DNA of 5,611 bases from assembly GCA_035254305.1 (NCBI GenBank), contig DATFAS010000156.1, positions 1 through 5,611 of the forward strand, read 5' to 3'. Both the position numbers and the translations under genes were made by a program. Shown piece after piece: positions 1 to 5,608 of the stretch. The number at the start of each line of letters is the position of its first letter. The first letter of the stretch is position 1. The stretch comes from DATFAS01 sp035254305. GTDB taxonomy: Bacteria > Bacillota > Bacilli > Aneurinibacillales > RAOX-1. Under the pieces are notes generated by a model that did not search any database, was not told where the DNA came from, and was given only the letters and a program-made list of their open reading frames with translations.

Positions 1-34
1 TATAATGAATCTGGCGATAGGTTGTCATGAATAG

Positions 35-40
35 TATAAT
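35..40 (+). promoter_or_regulatory. possible -10 element for the YusU-like gene
   Basis: A perfect TATAAT lies 57 nt before the ATG at 98. At a 17-nt spacing the -35 position (12-17) reads TGGCGA, which matches TTGACA at only three of six bases, and there is no TG extension before the -10. The call rests on the -10 hexamer alone. The region is AT-rich, so chance matches are likely. No other candidate in 1-97 is better. Confidence 0.3.
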
Positions 41-97
41 TGGAATGGATAGAATAAAAAAGTCATGCTATTTATACTGGAAAGGTGAGTAGCTGTT

Positions 98-385
98 ATG
101 GATAAGGATAAATCAAAAGAGCTTATTCCAGAGTTTGAAGGCCTCCTGTACAAATTTACTGAGCTTCTTACAGGAGAAGCAACTGAAGAACGGGTTGAAA
201 TGATAAAAATTTGGTCTGTATATAGCCATATGCTTAAGGTAATGCCTCCATTGGTTAAACACTGGTCATCCGAGGAAGAGCATAAAGAGGCTAAGCAGAA
301 GATTAGAGGGATTTTTGAAGAAATTCAACGATTAAATGAAGAAAACAAAGCTAGAATGAGGGACCAGCAACATAAATCTACATAA
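98..385 (+). CDS. YusU-like DUF2573 family protein
   Basis: This 95-residue acidic, soluble protein has no signal peptide or membrane segment. The start is supported by AAAGGTGAG ending 8 nt before the ATG. The body reads as mostly helical. A central pattern (residues about 20-56) runs from YKFTELLTGE through IKIWSVYSHM to MPPLVKHW. From memory this resembles B. subtilis YusU and the DUF2573 family, which is of similar length; I could not run an alignment. The C-terminal part (about 58-95) is rich in Glu, Lys and Arg and looks like a charged helix. No catalytic motif is visible and no function is known to me for the family. It stands alone on the plus strand, convergent with the coat genes, and has its own terminator just downstream. 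Confidence 0.75.
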   Translation: MDKDKSKELIPEFEGLLYKFTELLTGEATEERVEMIKIWSVYSHMLKVMPPLVKHWSSEEEHKEAKQKIRGIFEEIQRLNEENKARMRDQQHKST

Positions 386-398
386 AGGCAATGAATAG

Positions 399-436
399 AA
401 TAGGTCTAGCGGAGTTATCCGCAAGACCTATTTTTT
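399..436 (+). terminator. intrinsic terminator, probably bidirectional
   Basis: The arms AATAGGTCT (399-407) and AGACCTATT (424-432) pair perfectly. After one A-A mismatch an inner GCGGA/TCCGC stem (409-413 with 418-422) closes a GTTA loop. A run of six T (431-436) follows on the plus strand, so it terminates the YusU-like gene that stops at 385. The coat gene on the other strand stops at 440, just outside the hairpin. Read on the minus strand the hairpin is followed by a broken U-rich stretch (UAUUCUAUUC), so it can plausibly end that transcript too, less efficiently. Confidence 0.9.
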
Positions 437-439
437 CTG

Positions 440-787
440 TTATTGAACAGTGTAAGGGAATTGAGTAGAATAGTTACTGAATTGTTGGAAGGTTTGATCT
501 AATTTTTGCTGTTCTTCAGCTTCAAGCTTATACCATCCTTTTTGGAACATGAGATTGAATAGCTGTCGTTGTTCTTGATGGTTTTGCGTTAATGTATTTA
601 AGAGATCTTGGTGTAAGGTATCATGGCTTGCTTCTCGAACCGCTACATTTAGGCTATCGGTTAAATATTTTTGCGTGGCTAAAATATCGTTAAGATAATC
701 CCGATCATTCATCTGGGGACCTTTAACTTGGGGTTCATTGGCTGGTTTAGGGTTTTTAATGATGTTTTGATTTTGATTTTGCTGCAT
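440..787 (-). CDS. CotF-family spore coat protein
   Basis: This is a 115-residue protein. The ATG at 787 is preceded by AAAGGTGG about 10 nt upstream. The frame stays open further upstream to 955, but that part overlaps the neighbouring coat gene and has no matching ribosome site. Residues 1-25 are a Gln/Asn/Pro-rich, probably disordered tail. From about 26 on, the sequence matches my recollection of the Coat_F family: MNDRDYLNDILATQKYLTD, then VAVREASHDTLHQDLL, then LFNLMFQKGWYKLEAEEQQK, ending in QFPYTVQ. The family adopts a ferritin-like helical fold, includes B. subtilis CotF and YusN-type proteins, and acts as a structural component of the spore coat with no enzymatic role known. It lies 19 nt downstream of another coat-like gene and is probably co-transcribed with it. 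Expression in the mother cell is expected but not shown here. Confidence 0.88.
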   Translation of the reverse strand: MQQNQNQNIIKNPKPANEPQVKGPQMNDRDYLNDILATQKYLTDSLNVAVREASHDTLHQDLLNTLTQNHQEQRQLFNLMFQKGWYKLEAEEQQKLDQTFQQFSNYSTQFPYTVQ

Positions 788-806
788 CCTGTGTTTTCCA
801 CCTTTC

Positions 807-1103
807 CTATTGCATCGTTTGTTGGTTAATTTGGGCCATCTGCTGTGTATTGTTGTTTTGACAATGGGTAAGCAGTAGATTATATTGACGTTGATGCATT
901 TGGCCAACTTGGTTAATGGCTTCGCGAACCTTCTCGCATTGAACCTCAGCAGCAAAATGTGAGCATTTTTTCATGGAAAGAAGTAGCCAGGACATAGCAT
1001 CTTTAAGATACAAGAGGTCTTTGGTTGTGACGACATTTGGTGGTGTCATCATGATTGGTTGTTGTTGATTTTGTTGTGTGGTTTGGGTTAATGTTGCCTG
1101 CAT
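807..1103 (-). CDS. small spore-coat-like protein, partner of the CotF-family gene
   Basis: This is a 98-residue protein. I place the start at the ATG at 1103, because AAGGGGG (1115-1121) sits 11 nt upstream. A TTG at 1127 would add eight residues but would place this ribosome site inside the coding region. Residues 1-20 are rich in Gln and Thr. A helical core follows (about 21-82): PPNVVTTKDLLYLKDAMSW, then LLLSMKKCSHFAAE, then INQVGQMHQRQYNLL. This KDLLYLKD...SW...KK pattern is typical of CotF-like coat proteins in bacilli. The tail (83-98) is again Gln/Asn-rich. Three cysteines (47, 56, 81) could cross-link in the coat; that is inference. The gene is first in a probable two-gene unit with the CotF-family gene. 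I see no convincing SigE or SigK promoter upstream. Confidence 0.75.
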   Translation of the reverse strand: MQATLTQTTQQNQQQPIMMTPPNVVTTKDLLYLKDAMSWLLLSMKKCSHFAAEVQCEKVREAINQVGQMHQRQYNLLLTHCQNNNTQQMAQINQQTMQ

Positions 1104-1114
1104 AGAAGTTTGTT

Positions 1115-1121
1115 CCCCCTT
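1115..1121 (-). promoter_or_regulatory. ribosome binding site deciding the start of the first coat gene
   Basis: AAGGGGG on the minus strand lies 11 nt before the ATG at 1103. It decides for that ATG over the in-frame TTG at 1127, which has no purine-rich site at proper distance. Confidence 0.7.
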
Positions 1122-1193
1122 GAACAAAGCTAATTTTTTATTACATTGATGGTTTTCCCATTACGACAGATGGCTACACTTTGTGGATAATAC

Positions 1194-1236
1194 AAAAAAA
1201 GCAATTTCCTCCCTCAATGGGAAGAGATTGCTTTTT
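1194..1236 (-). terminator. intrinsic terminator of the proline operon
   Basis: On the minus strand AAAAAGCAAT (1236-1227) pairs with ATTGCTTTTT (1205-1196). An inner, imperfect CTCTTCCC/GGGAGGAA stem closes a small ATTGA loop. A run of seven U follows (1200-1194). The stop codon of the P-loop/Asp23 gene (1214-1216) lies in the loop region, so the 5' arm is made from the gene's last codons. The near-symmetrical outer arms also leave a T-rich tract on the plus strand, but no plus-strand gene needs it. Confidence 0.92.
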
Positions 1237-2053
1237 CTTTCTTTTCTGTTGTAATTGAAACCTGTGAGATATAGACACGAATTTGTTCAACCTCTAGGTT
1301 TAAATGATTTACAAATGCTTGATAAATAGATTTTTGTACCGAATAGGCCATATCTTTAAGGCTTTCTTCTAGTTCAAGAGAGATTCTGAGATCAACCTCT
1401 ATTCGCATTTTTTCGGTGATATCTACCTTTATCCTATGGATATCCCTTATAAACGGAAAATCACCGCAGCTGTGTGTAACTAGCTTTTTAAGAACAGTTT
1501 CAGAAACATGAATCTTTCCTGAATGGAAATGTGGATGAACAATTGTTGTCTCTCCAATTTCCTCTTTTTTATGGGAGAATATTTTATTCACCTTGGCAAT
1601 CAATCGAGAAACGAAATCCTGCTCCACCTGTAGGCGAGGAATAGGAATAACATGTCTCCCCCCTGTTTCTCGATCGAATAAGGCTGCTTTGATTTCGGCA
1701 GAGGAACGGATATCTGCAATATACACATAGTGATCCACTACGGGAAGTTCTAGTGCCTCCTGAATTCGAGAAATCATTTTTCTTGATGTACCTAAGATTA
1801 GTAGACGATCAATGGGATAGAGGCTTAGTGTTTCTTTAACCTCCTTGGCATGGTCCGGGTAAAAGAAAATGGCTCGTTTCACTGCCTGTACCGTAGTTTT
1901 TTCATATTTTGCTGAAGTTCCTGCAATCTTCTGCCCCTGAAAGATGAGTAAACCATCATCAATAATGGCAGAAATATGATGTTTATGCGCAAGTGCAAGA
2001 GCACTAGTGCTTTTTCCTGTCCCACTTGGTCCGTATAAAGCGTAAATTTCCAC
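1214..2053 (-). CDS. P-loop NTPase fused to an Asp23/Gls24-like domain
   Basis: This is a 279-residue protein. Its start is GTG at 2053, with AAAAGGGG ending 8 nt upstream and no better ATG nearby. The N-terminal half begins directly with a beta strand and a Walker A loop, GPSGTGKST (8-16), followed by IIDDGLLI (30-37). The strand RLLILGTS (83-90) is where a Walker B might lie but has no obvious acidic residue. Nucleotide binding is likely; the substrate is unknown. A His-rich linker (HPHFH, 173-177) leads into residues about 178-267. There GKIHVSETVLKKLV, hydrophobic strands around 206-226, and a final LEVEQIRVYISQVSI follow the pattern of the Asp23/Gls24 (DUF322) family, whose members include envelope-stress proteins. 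There is no signal peptide or membrane segment, so it is probably cytoplasmic. It lies 23 nt after proC with no terminator between, so it should be the last gene of the proline operon. I do not recognise a named orthologue. The Walker A call is firm, the Asp23 call good, and the function open. Confidence 0.8.
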   Translation of the reverse strand: MEIYALYGPSGTGKSTSALALAHKHHISAIIDDGLLIFQGQKIAGTSAKYEKTTVQAVKRAIFFYPDHAKEVKETLSLYPIDRLLILGTSRKMISRIQEALELPVVDHYVYIADIRSSAEIKAALFDRETGGRHVIPIPRLQVEQDFVSRLIAKVNKIFSHKKEEIGETTIVHPHFHSGKIHVSETVLKKLVTHSCGDFPFIRDIHRIKVDITEKMRIEVDLRISLELEESLKDMAYSVQKSIYQAFVNHLNLEVEQIRVYISQVSITTEKKEKAISSH

Positions 2054-2076
2054 TGAAAATTCCCCTTTTAAAAGGT

Positions 2077-2916
2077 TTAGGATTTTGTTTCGGACAATAT
2101 CGCACCTAGTTCCTTTGATCTTTCCGTTGCACGCAGTACACAGGAAATCAGTGCTTTTTCGAAATCAAAGGAACGCAGCATATCTAGCCCTGCCTGTGTT
2201 GTTCCATTTGGGGAGGTTACTTTTTCTCTTAGAGTAGCAGGATCTTCCCCGGTTTCCTTTAGCATATGGGCAGCCCCAATCAATGTTTGCAGGATTAATT
2301 CGCGAGAAACCTGTTCATCAAGTCCTGCTTGAACAGCTCCAGCCTGCAGGGCTTCGACTAAATAGTAAATGTAGGCCGGACCACTACCAGATAATCCGGT
2401 TACTGCATCTAATTGGTGCTCTTCAACCAGTGCCACCATTCCGATGGATTCAAAGATGTACTGGGCTATGGCAACGTGTTGATCGTTAGCATAAGCACCT
2501 TTACATATTCCTGTTGCAGAAAGACCGATTGTGGCTGAAGTATTTGGCATCGTGCGAATAACAGGTGCGTTGTGACCAAGCTGGTTAGAAATGAAGTCCG
2601 TGGTGATTCCGGCAATCACGGAAATAATCAGCTGTCCACTATGGGTGAGAGCCTTGATCTCATTTATGGCTACTGCGACATCTTTAGGTTTCATAGCCAA
2701 GATTAAAATGTCTGCTTCACGGATGGATTGTTCTTTAAGATCCGCATCAGCTACAATACCGAAATTATAGACTAATTCATCTAGACGAAAGCGGTCACTG
2801 CGATTCGTAATACTGACAGCTCCAGGTTTAACGATGCGTTTGTTTAGCATACCGGCTAAAACAGCCTCCGCCATGGCACCTGCTCCAACAAAGCATACTT
2901 TTTTATCTGTTAACAT
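2077..2916 (-). CDS. proC: pyrroline-5-carboxylate reductase ProC
   Basis: This cytoplasmic enzyme reduces 1-pyrroline-5-carboxylate to L-proline with NAD(P)H, the last step of proline synthesis. The 279-residue length is usual for the family. The N-terminal Rossmann fold shows VCFVGAGAMAEAVLAG (7-22) as the dinucleotide loop, then LAMKP (73-77) and RTMPNTSA (121-128). The C-terminal helical domain has TGLSGSGPAY (173-182) and the signature KVTSPNGTTQAGL (232-244). I chose the ATG at 2916 because AAGGAG lies 9 nt upstream and the fold starts at once; an upstream in-frame start at 2955 lies within proA. proA ends 13 nt upstream. The gene belongs to a proB-proA-proC unit and should respond to the T-box at its head. 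Nothing looks broken. Confidence 0.97.
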   Translation of the reverse strand: MLTDKKVCFVGAGAMAEAVLAGMLNKRIVKPGAVSITNRSDRFRLDELVYNFGIVADADLKEQSIREADILILAMKPKDVAVAINEIKALTHSGQLIISVIAGITTDFISNQLGHNAPVIRTMPNTSATIGLSATGICKGAYANDQHVAIAQYIFESIGMVALVEEHQLDAVTGLSGSGPAYIYYLVEALQAGAVQAGLDEQVSRELILQTLIGAAHMLKETGEDPATLREKVTSPNGTTQAGLDMLRSFDFEKALISCVLRATERSKELGAILSETKS

Positions 2917-2925
2917 GAATCTCCA

Positions 2926-2931
2926 CTCCTT
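2926..2931 (-). promoter_or_regulatory. proC ribosome binding site overlapping the proA stop
   Basis: AAGGAG sits 9 nt before the proC ATG (2916), and its first two A are the last two bases of the proA TAA stop (2932-2930). A ribosome finishing proA therefore sits on the proC site, which suggests translational coupling. Confidence 0.85.
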
Positions 2932-4177
2932 ATTCTCTGATTTGCCCTGAACCATGTATCATATATTTATAGGAAGTAAGGGCAACTAACCCCATTGGAC
3001 CACGTGCATGAAGCTTCTGGGTACTAATACCGATCTCGGCACCAAAACCAAACTCAAATCCATCTGTAAAGCGAGTAGAAGCATTATGATAAACAGCAGC
3101 CGCATCAATTTCTTTCATAAATCGATTCGCATGTTCTGGTTTGGCTGTTACAATAGATTCCGAATGCTTGCTACCATAGTGATCAATATGGGCGATAGCT
3201 TCATCTAAGCTCCTTACAATCTTCATAGCAAGAATTAAATCTGAATACTCAGTTTCCCAATCTTTATCATTTGCTGCTATTAAATCAGAGAATAATTGTC
3301 TAGTTTTCTCACATCCACGAATCTCTACACCTTTTCCACGTAGGGAATGAACAAGCTCAACAAGGTGATCCTTCGCCCATTGCTCATGAACAAGTACTGT
3401 TTCTGCCGCATTGCAAACCGCTGGGCGGTGGGTTTTGGCATTAATGGCAATCTGGATGGCCTGCACAGGATCAGCAGATTGGTCAATATACACATGACAG
3501 TTGCCAGCACCTGTCTCTAATACAGGGACCGTTGCATTTTGGACCACATGTGTGATCAGCCCTGCACCTCCACGTGGAATAAGCACATCTAGGTATTCGT
3601 TCAGACGAAGCATCTGATCAGATGTCTCTCTAGAAGTATCCTCTAGTAATTGCACCGCTTCGATCGGTAAACCTGTTTCTTGTAAAGCCTCTTGGATGAG
3701 GTGAATAATCGCTTTATTAGAATTGAGGGCAGAAGAACTACCACGGAGGAAAGCAGCATTTCCTGTTTTGAGGCATAAGGCTGCGGCATCCGCCGTTACA
3801 TTCGGTCTCGCTTCATAGATGATTCCGATCACACCAAGGGGAACACGAACTCTTTCAATATTTAATCCGTTCGGACGGGTGAAGGTTTCAATCAATTCAC
3901 CAATAGGATCGTCTAATTCAATCACCTGTGTGATTCCTTCTGCCATCCCACGAATTCGGCTTGGATTTAAGGCTAACCGATCTAAGATCGCAGTGGAGGT
4001 TTGGTTATTTCGGCCATTCTCCATGTCTTTTTCATTTTCTTCTACTATATAATCCATATTGTTAAGCAGACGATCGGATATGGCTGATAATGCACGGTTT
4101 TTCTCTTCTGTGGTAAGTTGTGCAAGCTTCTTAGCCGCTTGCTTAGCCGCTTTTCCTTTTATTCTCAATTCACTCAT
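2930..4177 (-). CDS. proA: gamma-glutamyl phosphate reductase ProA
   Basis: This enzyme reduces gamma-glutamyl phosphate to glutamate-5-semialdehyde with NADPH, the second step of proline synthesis. It has 415 residues, the usual length, and an aldehyde-dehydrogenase-like fold. Visible marks are VPLGVIGIIYEARPNVT (112-128), RGSSSA (145-150), IPRGGAGLI (200-208), the catalytic Cys255 in RPAVCNAAETVLVH, the family signature from V321 through HYGSKHSESI (333-342), and STRFTDGFEFGFGAEIGIST (367-386). The ATG at 4177 follows a GGAGGG site by 9 nt and lies 1 nt after the proB stop (TAG-A-ATG). A start at 4249 would lie inside proB without a ribosome site. ProA and ProB usually act together so that the labile phosphate intermediate passes between them; the tight spacing fits matched synthesis. 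Confidence 0.97.
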   Translation of the reverse strand: MSELRIKGKAAKQAAKKLAQLTTEEKNRALSAISDRLLNNMDYIVEENEKDMENGRNNQTSTAILDRLALNPSRIRGMAEGITQVIELDDPIGELIETFTRPNGLNIERVRVPLGVIGIIYEARPNVTADAAALCLKTGNAAFLRGSSSALNSNKAIIHLIQEALQETGLPIEAVQLLEDTSRETSDQMLRLNEYLDVLIPRGGAGLITHVVQNATVPVLETGAGNCHVYIDQSADPVQAIQIAINAKTHRPAVCNAAETVLVHEQWAKDHLVELVHSLRGKGVEIRGCEKTRQLFSDLIAANDKDWETEYSDLILAMKIVRSLDEAIAHIDHYGSKHSESIVTAKPEHANRFMKEIDAAAVYHNASTRFTDGFEFGFGAEIGISTQKLHARGPMGLVALTSYKYMIHGSGQIRE

Positions 4178-4178
4178 T

Positions 4179-5312
4179 CTAAAGTTCCCTCCATTCATAA
4201 GATACCCATTCATCCCGGTGGATGACCTCTGGTTTTGATGCTTTGGCAATAGCCATGGCCACTTCAGATGAATTTCCTTTCACCTTTTCAATCGCTTGTG
4301 AAGAATAATTGATAAGTCCTTTGCCAATCTTTTCTCCTTCTGATGTGATAACTTCAATCACATCTCCTTCGCTAAAAGTCCCGTGAACATCCGTTATTCC
4401 AGATGGGAGAAGACTTTTGCCAAGCTCTAGAAGGGCTGTTTTGGCGCCTTGGTCAACCACAATGCTACCCATGACATCGGCATGGAAAGCAATCCATTGC
4501 TTTTTGCTTTTCATGTTGGATAGATGATCAGAACCGAAATAGGTTCCTGCCCCTTCACCTTGGATGATTCGGATCAGTTTATCCTCCCCTTGGCCAAATC
4601 CAACAAAAACACGAACGCCAAAAGAAAGGGCTGTTTGGGCTGCAATCACTTTAGACCTCATTCCACCTGTTCCTACCTTTGAACCTGCTCCACCAGCCAT
4701 TTCCTCGATTTCTTTCGTAACCCTTGGGACATAATCGAGTTTCTGGGCATTCGGATCGGTCTTTGGATTGGCGTTATATAATCCATCGGTGTCCGTTAAG
4801 ATAATCAGTAGATCGGCATGTAGGAAGCCCGCTACCAAGGCGGAAAGCATGTCGTTATCTCCAAATGTAAGCTCATCAACGGATACGGTATCATTTTCAT
4901 TAATAATCGGGATGGCACCGCGCCCTAGTAAAGCTGACATTGTATTGTGGGCGTTGATGTACATCTTTCGACTAGAAAAATCCCTTCTTGTAAGCAGAAT
5001 TTGGGCAACAGGAATATTGTAGCGGGCAAAGGATTGGGAATAGGTATGAATTAATTGGCCTTGCCCCACTGCGGCAGACGCCTGCTTCATCTCGATCGTG
5101 GTGGGTCTAGAATGAAACCCCAGGGCAGTAAACCCTGCTGCTACTGCGCCCGAAGAAATGAGAATCACCTCATGACCCTGGTTGATTAAGGATGCCAGGG
5201 CATCCACATGATCATTAAGCTTGGTATGTGCAATTCCTCCTTCTTCTTCTGTCAATGAACTGCTTCCTATTTTTACAACTACTCTCAACTTTTTCTTATC
5301 AAAAGAAAACAT
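4179..5312 (-). CDS. proB: glutamate 5-kinase ProB
   Basis: This enzyme uses ATP to phosphorylate L-glutamate to gamma-glutamyl phosphate, the committed and usually proline-inhibited step of proline synthesis. The 377-residue protein has an amino-acid kinase domain (about 8-250) and a C-terminal PUA domain (about 272-350). Kinase motifs are VVKIGSSSL (12-20), ISSGAVAAG (52-60), IINENDTVS (136-144), FGDND (150-154), LTDTDGLYNANP (172-183) and the signature GSKVGTGGMRSKVIAA (210-225). The start is the ATG at 5312, preceded by an AGGGAG site about 9 nt upstream; the T-box terminator lies just before that. It is the first gene of the operon. Whether it is the anabolic or a salt-stress isozyme is best judged from the leader: a T-box speaks for the anabolic one. 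Confidence 0.97.
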   Translation of the reverse strand: MFSFDKKKLRVVVKIGSSSLTEEEGGIAHTKLNDHVDALASLINQGHEVILISSGAVAAGFTALGFHSRPTTIEMKQASAAVGQGQLIHTYSQSFARYNIPVAQILLTRRDFSSRKMYINAHNTMSALLGRGAIPIINENDTVSVDELTFGDNDMLSALVAGFLHADLLIILTDTDGLYNANPKTDPNAQKLDYVPRVTKEIEEMAGGAGSKVGTGGMRSKVIAAQTALSFGVRVFVGFGQGEDKLIRIIQGEGAGTYFGSDHLSNMKSKKQWIAFHADVMGSIVVDQGAKTALLELGKSLLPSGITDVHGTFSEGDVIEVITSEGEKIGKGLINYSSQAIEKVKGNSSEVAMAIAKASKPEVIHRDEWVSYEWREL

Positions 5313-5349
5313 GGTTGTTAGCTCCCTACTATTTAATAACGATATAAAA

Positions 5350-5392
5350 ATAAAAACCTTTCATCCTCTTAAATACAAAGGACGAAAGGTTT
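5350..5392 (-). terminator. regulated terminator of the T-box leader
   Basis: On the minus strand AAACCTTTCG (5392-5383) and the following TCCT pair with AGGATGAAAGGTTT (5367-5354) apart from one mismatch. UUUUUAU and UUUUU tracts follow. Its 5' arm holds the CGUCCUU segment that the T-box core would otherwise capture, so the two folds exclude each other. It lies about 40 nt before the proB start. Confidence 0.93.
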
Positions 5393-5414
5393 CTTCCGCG
5401 GTACCACCTTAATT

Positions 5415-5476
5415 GGCTCTATAGAGCCCACTTATCAATTGATAACAGGGGATATCCCTGTCCAGGTTTCACTGGA
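5415..5476 (-). other. series of four hairpins in the T-box linker (Stem II/III region)
   Basis: Reading from high to low coordinates, the elements are TCCAG/CTGGA (5476-5461), CAGGG/CCCTG (5460-5446), the perfect 14-bp palindrome TTATCAATTGATAA (5445-5432) and the perfect 14-bp palindrome GGCTCTATAGAGCC (5428-5415). The last lies immediately upstream of the antiterminator and fits Stem III. The first contains GTGAAACC, which resembles the start of the Stem IIA/B pseudoknot. The assignment of the two middle hairpins is inference. Confidence 0.6.
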
Positions 5477-5602
5477 TGCTCAAGGGCGGGGCAAGAAGGC
5501 ATGATGGCAATGGCTTGCAGCCTAAGACCGTTGCTCTCTGATCACATGGGGCTACTTGGTTCCCTTTCAACGCAAATAATTTAATTTTCTTTTTAATTTC
5601 TT

Positions 5603-5608
5603 ATTATG
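5603..5608 (-). promoter_or_regulatory. possible -10 of the proline operon promoter
   Basis: CATAAT on the minus strand matches TATAAT at five of six bases and lies about 30 nt upstream of the T-box Stem I. Its -35 would be outside the window, and the stretch from 5576 to 5611 is so AT-rich that other -10 choices exist. Confidence 0.2.

Larger units (their letters stand above)
5340..5575 (-). promoter_or_regulatory. T-box riboswitch leader of the proline operon (tRNA-Pro type)
   Basis: The minus-strand leader contains the T-box core AAGGTGGTACCGCGG (5410-5396), followed by the terminator. Upstream are an AGAGAG bulge (5539-5534) and a GGCTGCAAGCC distal element (5522-5512), both usual for Stem I. 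The lower Stem I helix pairs AAGGG (5566-5562) with CCCTT (5486-5482), next to a GAGC kink-turn-like element. The position just before that helix reads CCC-G (5490-5487), a good specifier candidate with the expected following purine; CCT at 5499-5497 is an alternative. Both are proline codons. UGGU (5406-5403) in the antiterminator bulge would pair with ACCA, consistent with discriminator A73 of tRNA-Pro. Uncharged tRNA-Pro should stabilise the antiterminator (AAGG with CCUU, GCG with CGU) and allow reading into proB. The leader is intact. Confidence 0.95.

Noticed and set aside
788..955. An N-terminal extension of the CotF-family gene up to 955
   Set aside because: It overlaps the first coat gene in another frame, reads as a basic non-coat-like sequence, and has no ribosome site; the ATG at 787 has one and starts at the family-like tail.
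1104..1193. A SigE or SigK promoter for the coat gene pair
   Set aside because: CAT-containing stretches such as CATCAATG were compared with CATACAAT and CATANNNTA, but none fits well enough with a matching -35.
2064..2075. Palindrome CCTTTTAAAAGG overlapping the ribosome site of the P-loop/Asp23 gene
   Set aside because: As a hairpin it would have only four base pairs around a TTAA loop, too weak to control translation with any confidence.
2917..2955. A longer ProC starting at 2955
   Set aside because: The extra 13 residues overlap the proA end, and AAGGAG lies 9 nt before the ATG at 2916, where the Rossmann fold begins.
4130..4152. Direct repeat of CTTAGCCGCTT (two copies, one base apart)
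   Set aside because: It encodes the Lys/Ala-rich helix KAAKQAAK at the ProA N-terminus, which is common in the family; no sign of a mobile or regulatory repeat.
4178..4249. A longer ProA starting at 4249
   Set aside because: The extra 24 residues lie inside proB, do not match ProA, and the ATG at 4177 has a GGAGGG site at good distance and gives the standard 415-residue length.
5221..5412. A plus-strand open frame across the proB start and T-box
   Set aside because: It is opposite a certain gene and a structured leader, has no ribosome site, and its protein shows no recognisable pattern.
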